64,000 bases of DNA. Origin: Streptomyces venezuelae ATCC 10712 (GTDB lineage: Bacteria > Actinomycetota > Actinomycetes > Streptomycetales > Streptomycetaceae). The stretch is from the NCBI RefSeq assembly GCF_008639165.1, contig NZ_CP029197.1, forward strand, positions 4,030,001 to 4,094,000, read 5' to 3'. The position numbers and the translations under genes were made by a program. Positions 18,137 through 27,907 of the stretch are shown piece by piece. The notes beneath the pieces were generated by a model. That model searched no databases and had not been told where the DNA came from. It worked only from the letters and a program-made list of their open reading frames with translations. How positions within the stretch are numbered: the first letter of the stretch is position 1; every line of letters starts with the position of its first letter.

Positions 18137-19048
18137 ATGAGCATCCTCTCCATCGACCACGTCTCCCGCTGGTTCGGAAACGTCGTGGCCGTGAACGACG
18201 TCACCATGACGGTGGGCCCGGGCGTCACCGGCCTCCTCGGGCCGAACGGCGCGGGGAAGTCCACCCTGATCAACATGATGGGCGGCTTCCTCGACCCGTC
18301 CACCGGCAGCGTCACCCTCGACGGGCAGACGATCTGGGGGAACGAGGCGGTCTACCGCGAGATCGGCGTCGTGCCCGAGCGGGAGGCGATGTACGACTTC
18401 CTCACCGGCCGCGAGTTCGTCCTGGCCAACGCGGAACTGCAGGGCCTCGGCGCCAAGGAGGCCCAGCGGGCCCTGGCCACCGTCGAGATGGAGTACGCGC
18501 AGGACCGCAAGATCTCCACGTACAGCAAGGGCATGCGGCAGCGCGTGAAGATGGCCTCGGCCCTCGTCCACGAGCCGTCCGTGCTGCTGCTCGACGAGCC
18601 GTTCAACGGCATGGACCCGCGCCAGCGCATGCAGCTCATGGACCTGCTGCGGCAGATGGGCGCGGACGGCCGTACGGTCCTGTTCTCCTCGCACATCCTG
18701 GAGGAGGTCGAGCAACTCGCCTCCCACATCGAGGTGATCGTGGCCGGGCGGCACGCCGCCTCCGGCGACTTCCGCAAGATCCGCCGACTGATGACGGACC
18801 GGCCGCACCGCTACCTGGTCCGCTCGAGCGACGACCGGGCACTCGCCGCGGCGCTCATCGCCGACCCGTCCACGGCCGGCATCGAGGTCGACCACGCGGA
18901 AGGCGGACTGCGCGTGCAGGCGGTGGACTTCGGCCGCTTCACGGAGCTGCTCCCGAAGGTCGCGCGCGAGCGGGGGATCCGTCTCCTGACGGTCTCGCCC
19001 TCGGACGAGTCCCTCGAATCGGTCTTCTCGTACCTCGTCGCGGCCTGA
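18137..19048 (+). CDS. ABC transporter ATP-binding protein
   Basis: This 303-residue ABC ATPase has Walker A GPNGAGKST, signature TYSKGMRQRVKMASAL, Walker B VLLLDEPFNGMDP and switch His in FSSHILEE. It is similar in plan to the ATPase at 16223 but clearly diverged, so the operon encodes two different ATPase-permease pairs rather than a duplicate. The ATG at 18137 follows AAGGAATGGG. The permease follows after 14 bases. Whether the two pairs act together as one four-subunit exporter or separately is not shown by sequence. Confidence 0.9.
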   Translation: MSILSIDHVSRWFGNVVAVNDVTMTVGPGVTGLLGPNGAGKSTLINMMGGFLDPSTGSVTLDGQTIWGNEAVYREIGVVPEREAMYDFLTGREFVLANAELQGLGAKEAQRALATVEMEYAQDRKISTYSKGMRQRVKMASALVHEPSVLLLDEPFNGMDPRQRMQLMDLLRQMGADGRTVLFSSHILEEVEQLASHIEVIVAGRHAASGDFRKIRRLMTDRPHRYLVRSSDDRALAAALIADPSTAGIEVDHAEGGLRVQAVDFGRFTELLPKVARERGIRLLTVSPSDESLESVFSYLVAA

Positions 19049-19062
19049 AAGGAGCCTGACCG

Positions 19063-19782
19063 ATGTACAACCCCACAGTCGCCCGGCTCACCTACCGGGC
19101 CCTCCTCGGCCGCCGCCGGGCCATGATCCTCTTCCTGCTGCCCGGCATGCTGCTGCTCATCGCCGCGGCGGTGCGCGCGTTCAACGGCGCGGACGACCAG
19201 GTCGCGGCCGATGTCCTCGGCGGCTTCGCGCTCGCCACGATGGTGCCGCTGATCGGTGTGATCGCGGGCACGGGCGCGATCGGCCCGGAGATCGACGACG
19301 GCTCGATCGTCTATCTGCTGTCCAAGCCGGTGAAGCGGCCCTCGATCATCTTCACGAAGCTGATCGTGGCGATCGCGGTGACGATGGCCTTCTCGGCCGT
19401 CCCGACCTTCATCGCCGGGTTCATCCTCAACGGCAACGGCCAGCAGGTGGCCGTGGCGTACACGGTCGCGGCCCTGGTGGCCTCCATCGCCTACAGTGCG
19501 CTGTTCCTGCTGCTCGGCACGATCAGCCGGCACGCCGTGGTCATCGGCCTGGTCTACGCCCTGGTGTGGGAGGCCCTGTTCGGCTCCCTGATCGCGGGCG
19601 CGCGCACCCTGAGCGTCCAGCAGTGGGCGCTGGCCCTCGCGCAGAAGGTCACCGGCGACGGCCTGATCACCTCCGAGGTCGGACTCACCACGGCGGTGGT
19701 GCTCCTCGCGGCGGTCACGATCGTCGCGACCTGGTTCGCCGGCTTCAAGCTCCGCACGCTGAAGCTGGCGGGCGAGGAGTAG
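19063..19782 (+). CDS. ABC-2 type permease
   Basis: A 239-residue membrane protein with about six transmembrane segments, starting MYNPTVARLTYRALLGRRR, a common N-terminus of ABC-2 permeases. AAAGGAG precedes the ATG by 8 bases. It closes the four-gene exporter operon; a perfect 13-bp stem follows the stop and separates it from the convergent MFS gene. It most likely pairs with the ATPase just upstream. Substrate unknown. Confidence 0.87.
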   Translation: MYNPTVARLTYRALLGRRRAMILFLLPGMLLLIAAAVRAFNGADDQVAADVLGGFALATMVPLIGVIAGTGAIGPEIDDGSIVYLLSKPVKRPSIIFTKLIVAIAVTMAFSAVPTFIAGFILNGNGQQVAVAYTVAALVASIAYSALFLLLGTISRHAVVIGLVYALVWEALFGSLIAGARTLSVQQWALALAQKVTGDGLITSEVGLTTAVVLLAAVTIVATWFAGFKLRTLKLAGEE

Positions 19783-19793
19783 GAACCGATGAC

Positions 19794-19853
19794 GCGGTAC
19801 GGCTCCGAGGCTCGTCGCCCCGCCCCGGGAGGGCCACCCGGGAGCCGTACCGC
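19794..19853. terminator. Bidirectional terminator between convergent genes
   Basis: GCGGTACGGCTCC (19794-19806) pairs perfectly with GGAGCCGTACCGC (19841-19853) over 13 bp; the loop contains a further GC-rich hairpin. It lies between the ABC permease stop (19782) and the MFS stop (19866). It lacks a T run, as is common in Streptomyces. Confidence 0.75.
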
Positions 19854-19865
19854 CCCTGACGTGTC

Positions 19866-21152
19866 TCAGACCTTCCGGTCGCGGGCGGCGAGCAGACCGA
19901 CGCCGAGCGCCGTCGCGCAGACGGCGAGGACCACGCAGATCGGCAGCGTCCAGGAGCCGGTGGCCTGGTGCAGGGCACCGGCCGCGAGCGGGCCCGCCGC
20001 GGCGAGCAGATAGCCGACGGTCTGCGCCATACCGGAGAGCCGGGCGGCGGTCGCGGCGTCCCCGGCGCGCAGCACGATCAGGGTCAGGGCGAGCCCGACC
20101 GCACCGCCCTGGCCGACGCCGAGCACCGCCGACCAGAGCCAGGCGCCCTCCACCGGCGCCACCATCAGACCGGCGTAACCGGCCGCGACGAGCGTCGTGA
20201 CCAGCACGATCAGCGGTCGCTGGCTTCGCATCCGGCCCGCGAGCAGCGGCACCACGAAGGCGCCGGCGACCTGGATCAGGTTGTTGAAGGCGAAGACCAC
20301 ACCGGCCGTGGAGCGGCTCATCCCGTGGTCGGTGAAGATCGTCGGCATCCAGGCGATCAGCACGTACGACCAGAGCGACTGCAGTCCCATGAAGAGGGTG
20401 ACCTGCCAGGCCAGGGGCGAGCGCCAGACGCTCACCGGGCGGGCGTCGGCGGCCGGTACGGCCCGTACCTCGTGCCCCGTACGGCCCCGGGCGATCAGCA
20501 CCTGCGGCAGCCAGGCGAGGGCGGCGACCGCGGCCAGCAGCGACCAGAAGCCCAGCGAGCCCGCCCAGCCGCCGCCGAGCGCCTTCTCCAGCGGCACGGC
20601 GGCCGCCGCCGCCACGGTCGCTCCGGCGATCATCGCGCCCGTGTAGACGGAGGTCATCGCGGCCGCCCGGTCGGGGAAGTCCCGCTTGATCAGGCCCGGC
20701 ATCAGCACGTTGAGCAGGGCGATCGCCGTACCGACCAGGATGCCGCCGCCGTACAGCGCGTACACGGACGGCAGCACGCGCGCGAGGATGCCGACGCCGA
20801 GCAGGAGCAGGGCCGCGAACAGCACGCGCTCGGCGCCGAAGCGGCGGCCCAGCCAGGGCGCGACCAGCGCGCCCACGCCGAGGAACAGCACGGGCACCGA
20901 GGTGACGAGCGAGCCGGCCGTCGCGGAGAGCCCGTAGGCCCCGGATATCTCGCTGACCAGCGGCGCGACGCTCGCCAGCGCGGCCCGCATGTTCAGGGAG
21001 GCCAGCACGATCCCGACCAGGAGCAGGGCCGGGTGGGCGAGCAGGGCCCGCCGGGCCGCCGCCCCCGCCGCCGATCCCAGGACCTCGGCCTCGGCGTCGA
21101 CCAGTACGGACGTGGGCGCGGGGGAACCCGGCGTACGGGTCTCGGCGGTCAT
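19866..21152 (-). CDS. MFS transporter, CynX/NimT type
   Basis: The 428-residue protein has about twelve transmembrane segments and starts MTAETRTPGSP with an acidic N-terminus. LLVGIVLASLNMRAALASVAPL in the first membrane segment is typical of the CynX/NimT (cyanate/2-nitroimidazole) branch of the major facilitator superfamily. The cargo is unknown. Its ATG overlaps the GntR stop by one base (TGATG), so the regulator and transporter are coupled, and the regulator presumably controls this unit in response to the transported compound. Confidence 0.9.
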   Translation of the reverse strand: MTAETRTPGSPAPTSVLVDAEAEVLGSAAGAAARRALLAHPALLLVGIVLASLNMRAALASVAPLVSEISGAYGLSATAGSLVTSVPVLFLGVGALVAPWLGRRFGAERVLFAALLLLGVGILARVLPSVYALYGGGILVGTAIALLNVLMPGLIKRDFPDRAAAMTSVYTGAMIAGATVAAAAAVPLEKALGGGWAGSLGFWSLLAAVAALAWLPQVLIARGRTGHEVRAVPAADARPVSVWRSPLAWQVTLFMGLQSLWSYVLIAWMPTIFTDHGMSRSTAGVVFAFNNLIQVAGAFVVPLLAGRMRSQRPLIVLVTTLVAAGYAGLMVAPVEGAWLWSAVLGVGQGGAVGLALTLIVLRAGDAATAARLSGMAQTVGYLLAAAGPLAAGALHQATGSWTLPICVVLAVCATALGVGLLAARDRKV

Positions 21153-21901
21153 CAGCGGTTCTCCGTCAGCGAGGAGTTCCCCGTGGGCGAGGAGCTTTCC
21201 GTCGGCGAGGAGGTCTCCGTCCGCGAGGAGCTCTCCGTGAGTGCCGCGACGGTCTCCATCGGCGCCCGCAGCAGCTCGCGGGCCTGCCGCTCCGCGGTCT
21301 CCGGGTCGGCCGCCTCGATCGCCGCCACCAGGGCCTCGTGGGCGTCGATGTCGACCGGGGGCATCTCCCCGTCGCCGAGGGCCTCGACGAGCACCTCGTG
21401 GACCTGTGCGGAGAAGAACCGGTACACCTCGACGAAGGCGGCGTTGTGGGTCGCGCCGACGACCGCCAGGTGGAAGGCGAGGTCCGCGTCCGCGTCCCGG
21501 TCGCCCTCCTCGCGCAGGGTGGTCAGGGCGGCCCGCAGTCGCAGCAGGTCGTGGGTGTCGCGGCGGGCGGCCGCGAGCCGGGCGGCCTCGGCCTCCAGGG
21601 CGACCCGGAGTTCGAGGACGTCGGCCGCGCCCGCGTGCCGGACCCCGCGCAGAACGGCCGCCGGGTCGGCGGTCGACCTGACGAAGGTGCCGTTGCCCTG
21701 ACGGGATTCGAGCAGGCCCGCGTGGACGAGGACGCGGACCGCCTCGCGGACGGTGTTGCGGCCCACGCCGAGCTGCTGCGCGAGCTCGTGCTCGGTCGGG
21801 ATGCGGTCGCCGACCGCCCACTCGCCGTCCGTGAGCTGGGTGCGCAGCTGCTCCACGACGGAGTCCACCAGCGAGGTCCGTCCCGCCGCTCTGAGTGCCA
21901 T
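21152..21901 (-). CDS. GntR-family (FadR/FCD) transcriptional regulator
   Basis: A 249-residue regulator. The winged helix occupies residues about 8-75, with GDRIPTEHELAQQLGVGRNTVREAVRVL containing the recognition helix, and the C-terminal helical FCD domain contains the metal-type residues in DADLAFHLAVVGATHN. The last 30 residues are a Ser/Thr-rich tail made of 6-residue repeats that is not part of the family core. GGAGGT precedes the ATG at 21901. It is co-transcribed with the MFS gene and probably regulates it, and perhaps the divergent lpdA promoter 120 bases away, by analogy with other GntR-MFS pairs. Confidence 0.9.
   Translation of the reverse strand: MALRAAGRTSLVDSVVEQLRTQLTDGEWAVGDRIPTEHELAQQLGVGRNTVREAVRVLVHAGLLESRQGNGTFVRSTADPAAVLRGVRHAGAADVLELRVALEAEAARLAAARRDTHDLLRLRAALTTLREEGDRDADADLAFHLAVVGATHNAAFVEVYRFFSAQVHEVLVEALGDGEMPPVDIDAHEALVAAIEAADPETAERQARELLRAPMETVAALTESSSRTETSSPTESSSPTGNSSLTENR
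21158..21240 (-). repeat. 18-bp tandem repeat encoding a Ser/Thr tail
   Basis: About five 18-bp units (leftward sense) encode TESSSR-TETSSP-TESSSP-TGNSSL-TENR at the end of the GntR protein, immediately before the stop. The period stays in frame, so the tail can grow or shrink without frameshift. Confidence 0.8.
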
Positions 21902-21945
21902 GCCGATCAGACCTCCATTTGCCCGGTTGCCCAGTCATCCTACAA

Positions 21946-21975
21946 CTGACCGCGCGGGGGACACCGGACTACTGT
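21946..21975 (+). promoter_or_regulatory. Candidate lpdA promoter
   Basis: CTGACC (21946-21951) and TACTGT (21970-21975) are separated by 18 bases, upstream of the lpdA ATG at 22023. The -10 fits TANNNT; the -35 matches TTGACA at four positions. The region is also the divergent upstream of the GntR gene. Inferred only. Confidence 0.4.
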
Positions 21976-22022
21976 GGGCCCGTACGCGGACCGAACACCC
22001 TCACCACCCTCGGGAGTCAGTC

Positions 22023-23426
<1,404 letters not shown>

Positions 23427-23461
23427 GGTTTCTCCCAGCTTGGGGTGATAGGCACGGGAAC

Positions 23462-24136
23462 GTGCCGATCGAAGCTGGAAACAGCGGAATCCTTCCGGGT
23501 GGCGAACCGTCCCGACCGATCAGGTCGTGGGTGCGTTCGTCACCCGGTACGCATGTCTGGCTGGCGGTCATCGCGATCACCAGCCTCGTCATCGCGCTGT
23601 CCCCCCAGGGACTCGAGACCTATCTCCTGCACCGCAACAGCAGCAATCTCCACCAGCTGTCCCACCACCCGCTGCGGGCCCTGCTCGGCAGCGCGTTCTG
23701 GATCGAGGACCCGGCCGACCTGCTGCTGTACGCGGCGCTGTTCGAGCTGATCCACGCGCCCGTGGAGCGCTGGCTCGGCACGGCGAAATGGCTCTTCGTC
23801 GTCGCCACCGCCCATGTCGCGGCGACCCTGATCAGCCAGCAGGTCGTCCTGGTGGCCATCCGCCTCCACGACGTGCCGCGCAGCATGGCGCACGTCGTCG
23901 ACATCGGCGTCAGCTACGGCCTCGCCGCCTCGGCGGGCATCCTCACCTACCGGCTGCCCAGGCCCTGGCGCTGGCTCTACCTCGCGGCGGTCGTGGCCTT
24001 CTTCGTCGTCCCGCTGCTCACCGACCGCACGTACACCGACCTCGGGCACGCGATCTCGCTGGCGATCGGCCTCGCCTGTTACCCGCTCACCCGCGGAAAA
24101 CCAGTCGCTCCCGAACAGACCCCCGGCGCACACTAG
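23462..24136 (+). CDS. Rhomboid-like membrane protein
   Basis: A 224-residue protein with about six hydrophobic segments. It fits the actinobacterial rhomboid-like family: SHHPLRALLGSAFW after the first membrane segment, a Ser in DIGVSYGLAASAG (position of the rhomboid Gly-x-Ser) and a His in DLGHAISLAIGL in the last segment (position of the catalytic His). Thus the Ser-His dyad of an intramembrane protease is possible, although the family is remote from known proteases. GTG 23462 is the chosen start; the frame is open further upstream inside lpdA. It follows lpdA by 35 bases. Function is inferred from these motifs only. Confidence 0.75.
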   Translation: MPIEAGNSGILPGGEPSRPIRSWVRSSPGTHVWLAVIAITSLVIALSPQGLETYLLHRNSSNLHQLSHHPLRALLGSAFWIEDPADLLLYAALFELIHAPVERWLGTAKWLFVVATAHVAATLISQQVVLVAIRLHDVPRSMAHVVDIGVSYGLAASAGILTYRLPRPWRWLYLAAVVAFFVVPLLTDRTYTDLGHAISLAIGLACYPLTRGKPVAPEQTPGAH

Positions 24137-24165
24137 TTGTACGGGGGGCACGGGGGACCTCCCGA

Positions 24166-24218
24166 AGGGGGGCGGCCGCTTCGAGCGCGCGGACCTGGTC
24201 CGCGCGAGGCCGCCCCCT
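24166..24218. terminator. Nested hairpin terminator
   Basis: AGGGGGGCGGCC (24166-24177) pairs with GGCCGCCCCCT (24208-24218), and inside the loop CGCGCGGACC pairs with GGTCCGCGCG. It lies after the rhomboid-like gene and before the convergent HAD gene, so it can serve both strands. Confidence 0.7.
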
Positions 24219-24240
24219 CTTCCCTGCCTCGTTCCGGTCG

Positions 24241-24317
24241 GGTCTCCCCGTAGCCGATCGGGTCTTCCCTCAGCCGGTCAGGCCGACAGAACCCCTCAGC
24301 CGGTCAGGCCGACAGAA
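24241..24317. repeat. 26-bp tandem repeat copying the 3' end of the HAD gene
   Basis: Two identical 25-base copies occupy 24267-24291 and 24293-24317; a third, degraded copy lies at about 24241-24266. The copy at the right contains the last codons and TGA stop of the HAD gene (stop at 24304-24306), so the stop region has been duplicated downstream. Confidence 0.85.
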
Positions 24318-25110
24318 GACGCTCCAGGACGACCGCGATGCCGTCCTCCTCGTTCGAGGTGGTGACCTCGTCCGCCACCGCCCGCAGTTCGTCGTGCGCG
24401 TTGCCCATGGCCACGCCGTGGGCCGCCCAGCCGAACATCGGGATGTCGTTCGGCATGTCGCCGAAGGCGATCGTCTCCGCGGCCTTCACACCCAGCCGGC
24501 GCGCCGCGAGCGAGAGGCCCGTCGCCTTGCTCAGGCCGAGCGGCAGGATCTCCACGATGCCCGGACCGGCCATGACGACGTCCACCAGACCGCCGACCGT
24601 CTCCCGGGCGGCCCGGGTGAGCTCGTCGTCCGTCAGCGTCGGGTGCTGGAGGTACAGCTTGGTCAGCGGCGCCGCCCACAGCTCCGCCGGGTCCTCGTAC
24701 GGCACGTACGGCAGCGGCCCTTCGTGCGCCCGGTAGCCGGGGCCCATCAGGACCTCGCCCTCCAGACCGTCACGGCTGGCGGCCAGCGCCAGCGGGCCCA
24801 CCTCCGCCTCGATCTTGGAGAGGGCGAGACCGGCGAGCTGCCGGTCCAGGGTCAGCGAGGTGAGCAGCCGGTGCTCCCCCGCGTGGTAGACCTGCGCGCC
24901 CTGCCCGCACACCGCGATGCCCTCGTAGCCGAGGTCGTCCAGGATGTGCCGGGTCCAGGGCACCGCCCGGCCGGTGACCACGATGTGCGCGGCGCCCGCC
25001 GCCGTGACGGCGGCGAGCGCGTCCCGCGTACGGTCCGAGACGGACTCGTCGGCGCGCAGCAGCGTGCCGTCGAGATCCGTCGCGACCAGGCGGTAGGGGA
25101 AGGGGCTCAC
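24304..25110 (-). CDS. HAD-superfamily (Cof-type) phosphatase
   Basis: A 268-residue Cof/IIB HAD hydrolase: motif I LVATDLDGTLLRADE, Thr in IVVTGRAVPW, Lys in GLSKATGLS and motif IV IAFGDMPNDIPMF. It is clearly related to the gene at 8379-9239 and likely acts on sugar or nucleotide phosphates. GTG 25110 overlaps the serS stop (GTGA), so it is translated as part of the serS unit, an arrangement I recall as common in streptomycetes. Its last codons and stop are repeated downstream. Confidence 0.92.
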   Translation of the reverse strand: MSPFPYRLVATDLDGTLLRADESVSDRTRDALAAVTAAGAAHIVVTGRAVPWTRHILDDLGYEGIAVCGQGAQVYHAGEHRLLTSLTLDRQLAGLALSKIEAEVGPLALAASRDGLEGEVLMGPGYRAHEGPLPYVPYEDPAELWAAPLTKLYLQHPTLTDDELTRAARETVGGLVDVVMAGPGIVEILPLGLSKATGLSLAARRLGVKAAETIAFGDMPNDIPMFGWAAHGVAMGNAHDELRAVADEVTTSNEEDGIAVVLERLLSA

Positions 25111-26396
25111 TTGGCGATCGGCTCCAGGACCTCACGGCCGCCGAGGTAAGGCCGCAGCATCTCCGGCACCCGCACCGAGCCGTCGGCGAGCTGGTGGTTC
25201 TCCAGGATCGCCACGATGGTGCGCGGGACGGCGCAGAGCGTGCCGTTGAGGGTGGCCAGCGGCTGCACGACCTTCTTGCCGCCCTGGTCGTCGCGCATGC
25301 GGACGGAGAGGCGACGGGCCTGGAAGCTGTCGCAGTTGGAGGCCGAGGTCAGCTCGCGGTACTTGCCCTGGGTCGGGATCCACGCCTCGCAGTCGAACTT
25401 GCGGGAGGCGGAGGCACCGAGGTCGCCGGTGGCGACGTCGATGACCTGGAAGGGCAGCTCAAGGCCGGTCAGCCACTGCTTCTCCCACTCCAGGAGCCGC
25501 TTGTGCTCGGCCTCGGCGTCCTCCGGAGCGACATAGGAGAACATCTCGACCTTGTCGAACTGGTGGACGCGGAAGATGCCGCGGGTGTCCTTGCCGTACG
25601 TGCCGGCCTCGCGGCGGAAGCAGGGCGAGAAGCCCGCGTACCGCAGCGGCAGCTTGTCCGCCTCGATGATCTCGTCCATGTGGTACGCAGCGAGGGGCAC
25701 CTCGGACGTGCCGACGAGGTAGTAGTCGTCCTTCTCCAGGTGGTACACGTTCTCCGCGGCCTGGCCGAGGAAGCCGGTGCCCTCCATGGCGCGCGGACGG
25801 ACCAGCGCCGGGGTCAGCATGGGGATGAAGCCGGCCTCGGTGGCCTGGGCGATCGCCGCGTTGACCAGGGCGAGCTCCAGGAGGGCGCCCACGCCGGTCA
25901 GGTAGTAGAAGCGCGAGCCGGAGACCTTGGCGCCCCGCTCGACGTCGATGGCGCCGAGCGCCTCGCCGAGCTCCAGGTGGTCCTTGGGCTCGAAGCCCTC
26001 GGCCGCGAAGTCGCGGATGGTGCCGTGCGTCTCGAGGACGACGAAGTCCTCCTCGCCGCCGACCGGGACGTCCGTGTGGACGATGTTCCCGAGCTGGAGC
26101 AGCAGCTTCCTGGCCGTCTCGTCGGCCTCGTTCTGCTCGGCCTCGGCGGCCTTGACGTCGGTCTTGAGCTGCTCGGCCTTCTGCAGGAGCTCGGCGCGCT
26201 CCTCGGGGGTGGCCTTGGGGATCAGCTTGCCGAGCGCCTTCTGCTCGGATCGGAGCTCGTCGAAGCGGACGCCGGACGACCTGCGCCGCTCATCGGCGGA
26301 GAGCAGGGCGTCGACGAGCGCGACGTCCTCTCCACGGGCGCGCTGGGAGGCGCGAACACGGTCGGGGTCCTCACGGAGCAGGCGAAGGTCAATCAC
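25107..26396 (-). CDS. serS: Seryl-tRNA synthetase
   Basis: The 429-residue enzyme charges tRNA-Ser and tRNA-Sec. The N-terminal coiled-coil arm that grips the long variable arm spans residues about 30-110 (rich in Glu/Lys/Ala), and the class II core follows with motif 2 in FSPCFRREAGTYGKDTRGI and motif 3 near the end in GTLCAVPRTIVAILENH. The GTG start at 26396 gives MIDLRLLREDPDRVR, the normal N-terminus. Two cognate tRNA-Ser genes are in this window (45023 and 60612). About 500 bases of noncoding DNA with DnaA boxes lie upstream. Confidence 0.97.
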   Translation of the reverse strand: MIDLRLLREDPDRVRASQRARGEDVALVDALLSADERRRSSGVRFDELRSEQKALGKLIPKATPEERAELLQKAEQLKTDVKAAEAEQNEADETARKLLLQLGNIVHTDVPVGGEEDFVVLETHGTIRDFAAEGFEPKDHLELGEALGAIDVERGAKVSGSRFYYLTGVGALLELALVNAAIAQATEAGFIPMLTPALVRPRAMEGTGFLGQAAENVYHLEKDDYYLVGTSEVPLAAYHMDEIIEADKLPLRYAGFSPCFRREAGTYGKDTRGIFRVHQFDKVEMFSYVAPEDAEAEHKRLLEWEKQWLTGLELPFQVIDVATGDLGASASRKFDCEAWIPTQGKYRELTSASNCDSFQARRLSVRMRDDQGGKKVVQPLATLNGTLCAVPRTIVAILENHQLADGSVRVPEMLRPYLGGREVLEPIAK

Positions 26397-26519
26397 CCCA
26401 CCAGGCTACCGGTGCGCGTTCGTCCCACCCCACCGGATAACGTCACGCGAACGTCACGCGTGTTGTTTTGCCCGAATTGGGATACCCGGAAATGCTGGGC
26501 TCACGGCGCGCTCATTCAG

Positions 26520-26856
26520 TTATCCACAGGCTGTGCGGAAGATCTGTGGACTACCGGGAAGATCGCGTGGATTTCCCGCCCCGCACCTGCGAATTCCGTG
26601 ATCAAACACCATTGAGCCACTCATTTGGGTGGGAATTGCTCGCTCCAAAGAGTTGGTCGCGCGAGGGGTGCTGACGAGGGCGTCTTCCCAGCGCTGTGGA
26701 CAGGCAGGATGCCGCCGGGGAGTTGCTAGGGCGATTTGTCGACCTTGTCGGGGTGGGCTGTCGACTTGTCCCCAGGTCGCACGCGGAGCCTGTGGATAAC
26801 TGCTGTGGGGAAGTGAAAATACGCAGGTAGGACTATCGGTTCGCACCTGTGGACGA
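26520..26856. promoter_or_regulatory. DnaA-box cluster in the serS-pheA intergenic region
   Basis: The 497-base noncoding gap 26397-26893 holds at least six DnaA-box-like 9-mers: two perfect (TTATCCACA 26520-26528; inverted at 26791-26799) and four with one mismatch (inverted TAGTCCACA 26545-26553, inverted CTGTCCACA 26695-26703, TTGTCCCCA 26766-26774, inverted TCGTCCACA 26848-26856). Streptomyces chromosomes are known to carry DnaA-box clusters outside oriC; in S. coelicolor one named D78 binds DnaA strongly and tempers initiation. This gap may be its counterpart, judged by gene context. No gene is supported in the gap. Confidence 0.75.
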
Positions 26857-26881
26857 ACGCTCCCGCCGTCGGGAGCGTTCG
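26854..26881 (-). terminator. pheA terminator
   Basis: CGAACGCTCCCG (26854-26865) and CGGGAGCGTTCG (26870-26881) form a perfect 12-bp stem with a 4-base loop, 12 bases after the pheA stop. Its outer bases overlap the last DnaA-box-like element. Confidence 0.8.
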
Positions 26882-26893
26882 GTCAGTATCGGG

Positions 26894-27829
26894 TCAGGCC
26901 CGACCGTCCTGGGCCCTCGCCAGCCAGTCGGAGGCCGCCATGAACTCCTGGTCCGACGTGCCGCGCCGCAGTGCGCGCACGTCCTCCACCGCGACGCCCG
27001 CCCTCGGGTACGAGCCGAGGAAGCGCACCTTGGGGCAGATCCGCTTGAGCCCCATCAGCGCCTCGCCCACCCGCCGGTCCGAGATATGTCCCTCGGCGTC
27101 CACGGCGAAGCAGTAGTTCCCGATCCCCGCCCCCGTGGGCCGGGACTGGATCAGCATCAGGTTCACCCCGCGCACCGCGAATTCCTGGAGCAGTTCGAGG
27201 AGGGCACCCGGATGATCGTCACCCAGCCAGAGCACCACCGAGGTCTTGTCCGCGCCGGTCGGCGCCGCGGGCCGGGCCGGCCTGCCCACCAGGACGAACC
27301 GCGTCTCCGCGTTCTCCGCGTCGTGGATCTCGGTGACCAGCGCTTCCAGGCCGTACGTGGCCGCCGCGAACTCCCCCGCGAAGGCGGCGTCGAAGCGGCC
27401 CTCCTGCACCAGCCGGGCGCCGTCCGCGTTGGACGCGGCCGACTCCCACACCGCCTCGGGCAGATGCGCCCGCAGCCAGTTCCGGACCTGCGGCTGGGCC
27501 ACCGGGTGACCCGTCACCGTCTTGATCTCCGACAGCCTGGTCCCCGGGCGCACCAGCAGCGCGAAGGCGATCGGGAGCAGCACCTCGCGGTAGATCATCA
27601 GCGGCTCGCCGGAGGCCAGCTCGTCCAGGGTCGCGGTCACCCCGCCCTCGACCGAGTTCTCGATCGGTACGAGCGCGGCGGCGGCCTCCCCGTTCCGTAC
27701 GGCGTCGAGCGCGGCCGGGACCGAGACCATCGGGACGAGTTCCCTCGTCGCGGCCTCGGGCAGCGTACGCAGCGCGGCCTCGGTGAAGGTGCCCTCGGGG
27801 CCGAGATACGTGTACCGGGTGGCGGACAT
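26894..27829 (-). CDS. pheA: Prephenate dehydratase
   Basis: The 311-residue enzyme converts prephenate to phenylpyruvate in phenylalanine synthesis. It is monofunctional, without a chorismate mutase domain. The catalytic domain starts TRYTYLGPEGTFTEAAL, contains VPIENSVEGGV and ends with the catalytic Thr region AETRFVLVGR; the C-terminal ACT regulatory domain has HPGALLELLQEFAVRGVNL and the phenylalanine-binding ESRP-like LIQSRPTG. Feedback inhibition by phenylalanine is therefore expected. It begins 78 bases after dtpA and may have its own promoter or be read from the copper operon. GGTGA precedes ATG 27829. Confidence 0.96.
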   Translation of the reverse strand: MSATRYTYLGPEGTFTEAALRTLPEAATRELVPMVSVPAALDAVRNGEAAAALVPIENSVEGGVTATLDELASGEPLMIYREVLLPIAFALLVRPGTRLSEIKTVTGHPVAQPQVRNWLRAHLPEAVWESAASNADGARLVQEGRFDAAFAGEFAAATYGLEALVTEIHDAENAETRFVLVGRPARPAAPTGADKTSVVLWLGDDHPGALLELLQEFAVRGVNLMLIQSRPTGAGIGNYCFAVDAEGHISDRRVGEALMGLKRICPKVRFLGSYPRAGVAVEDVRALRRGTSDQEFMAASDWLARAQDGRA

Positions 27830-27907
27830 ACCGTCACCCTAATGGGCCCGGGGGCCGCGGGCCGCCCGCCCGGAGGGACGCGGACGTCCCGCCCGCGTCC
27901 GACGGCG

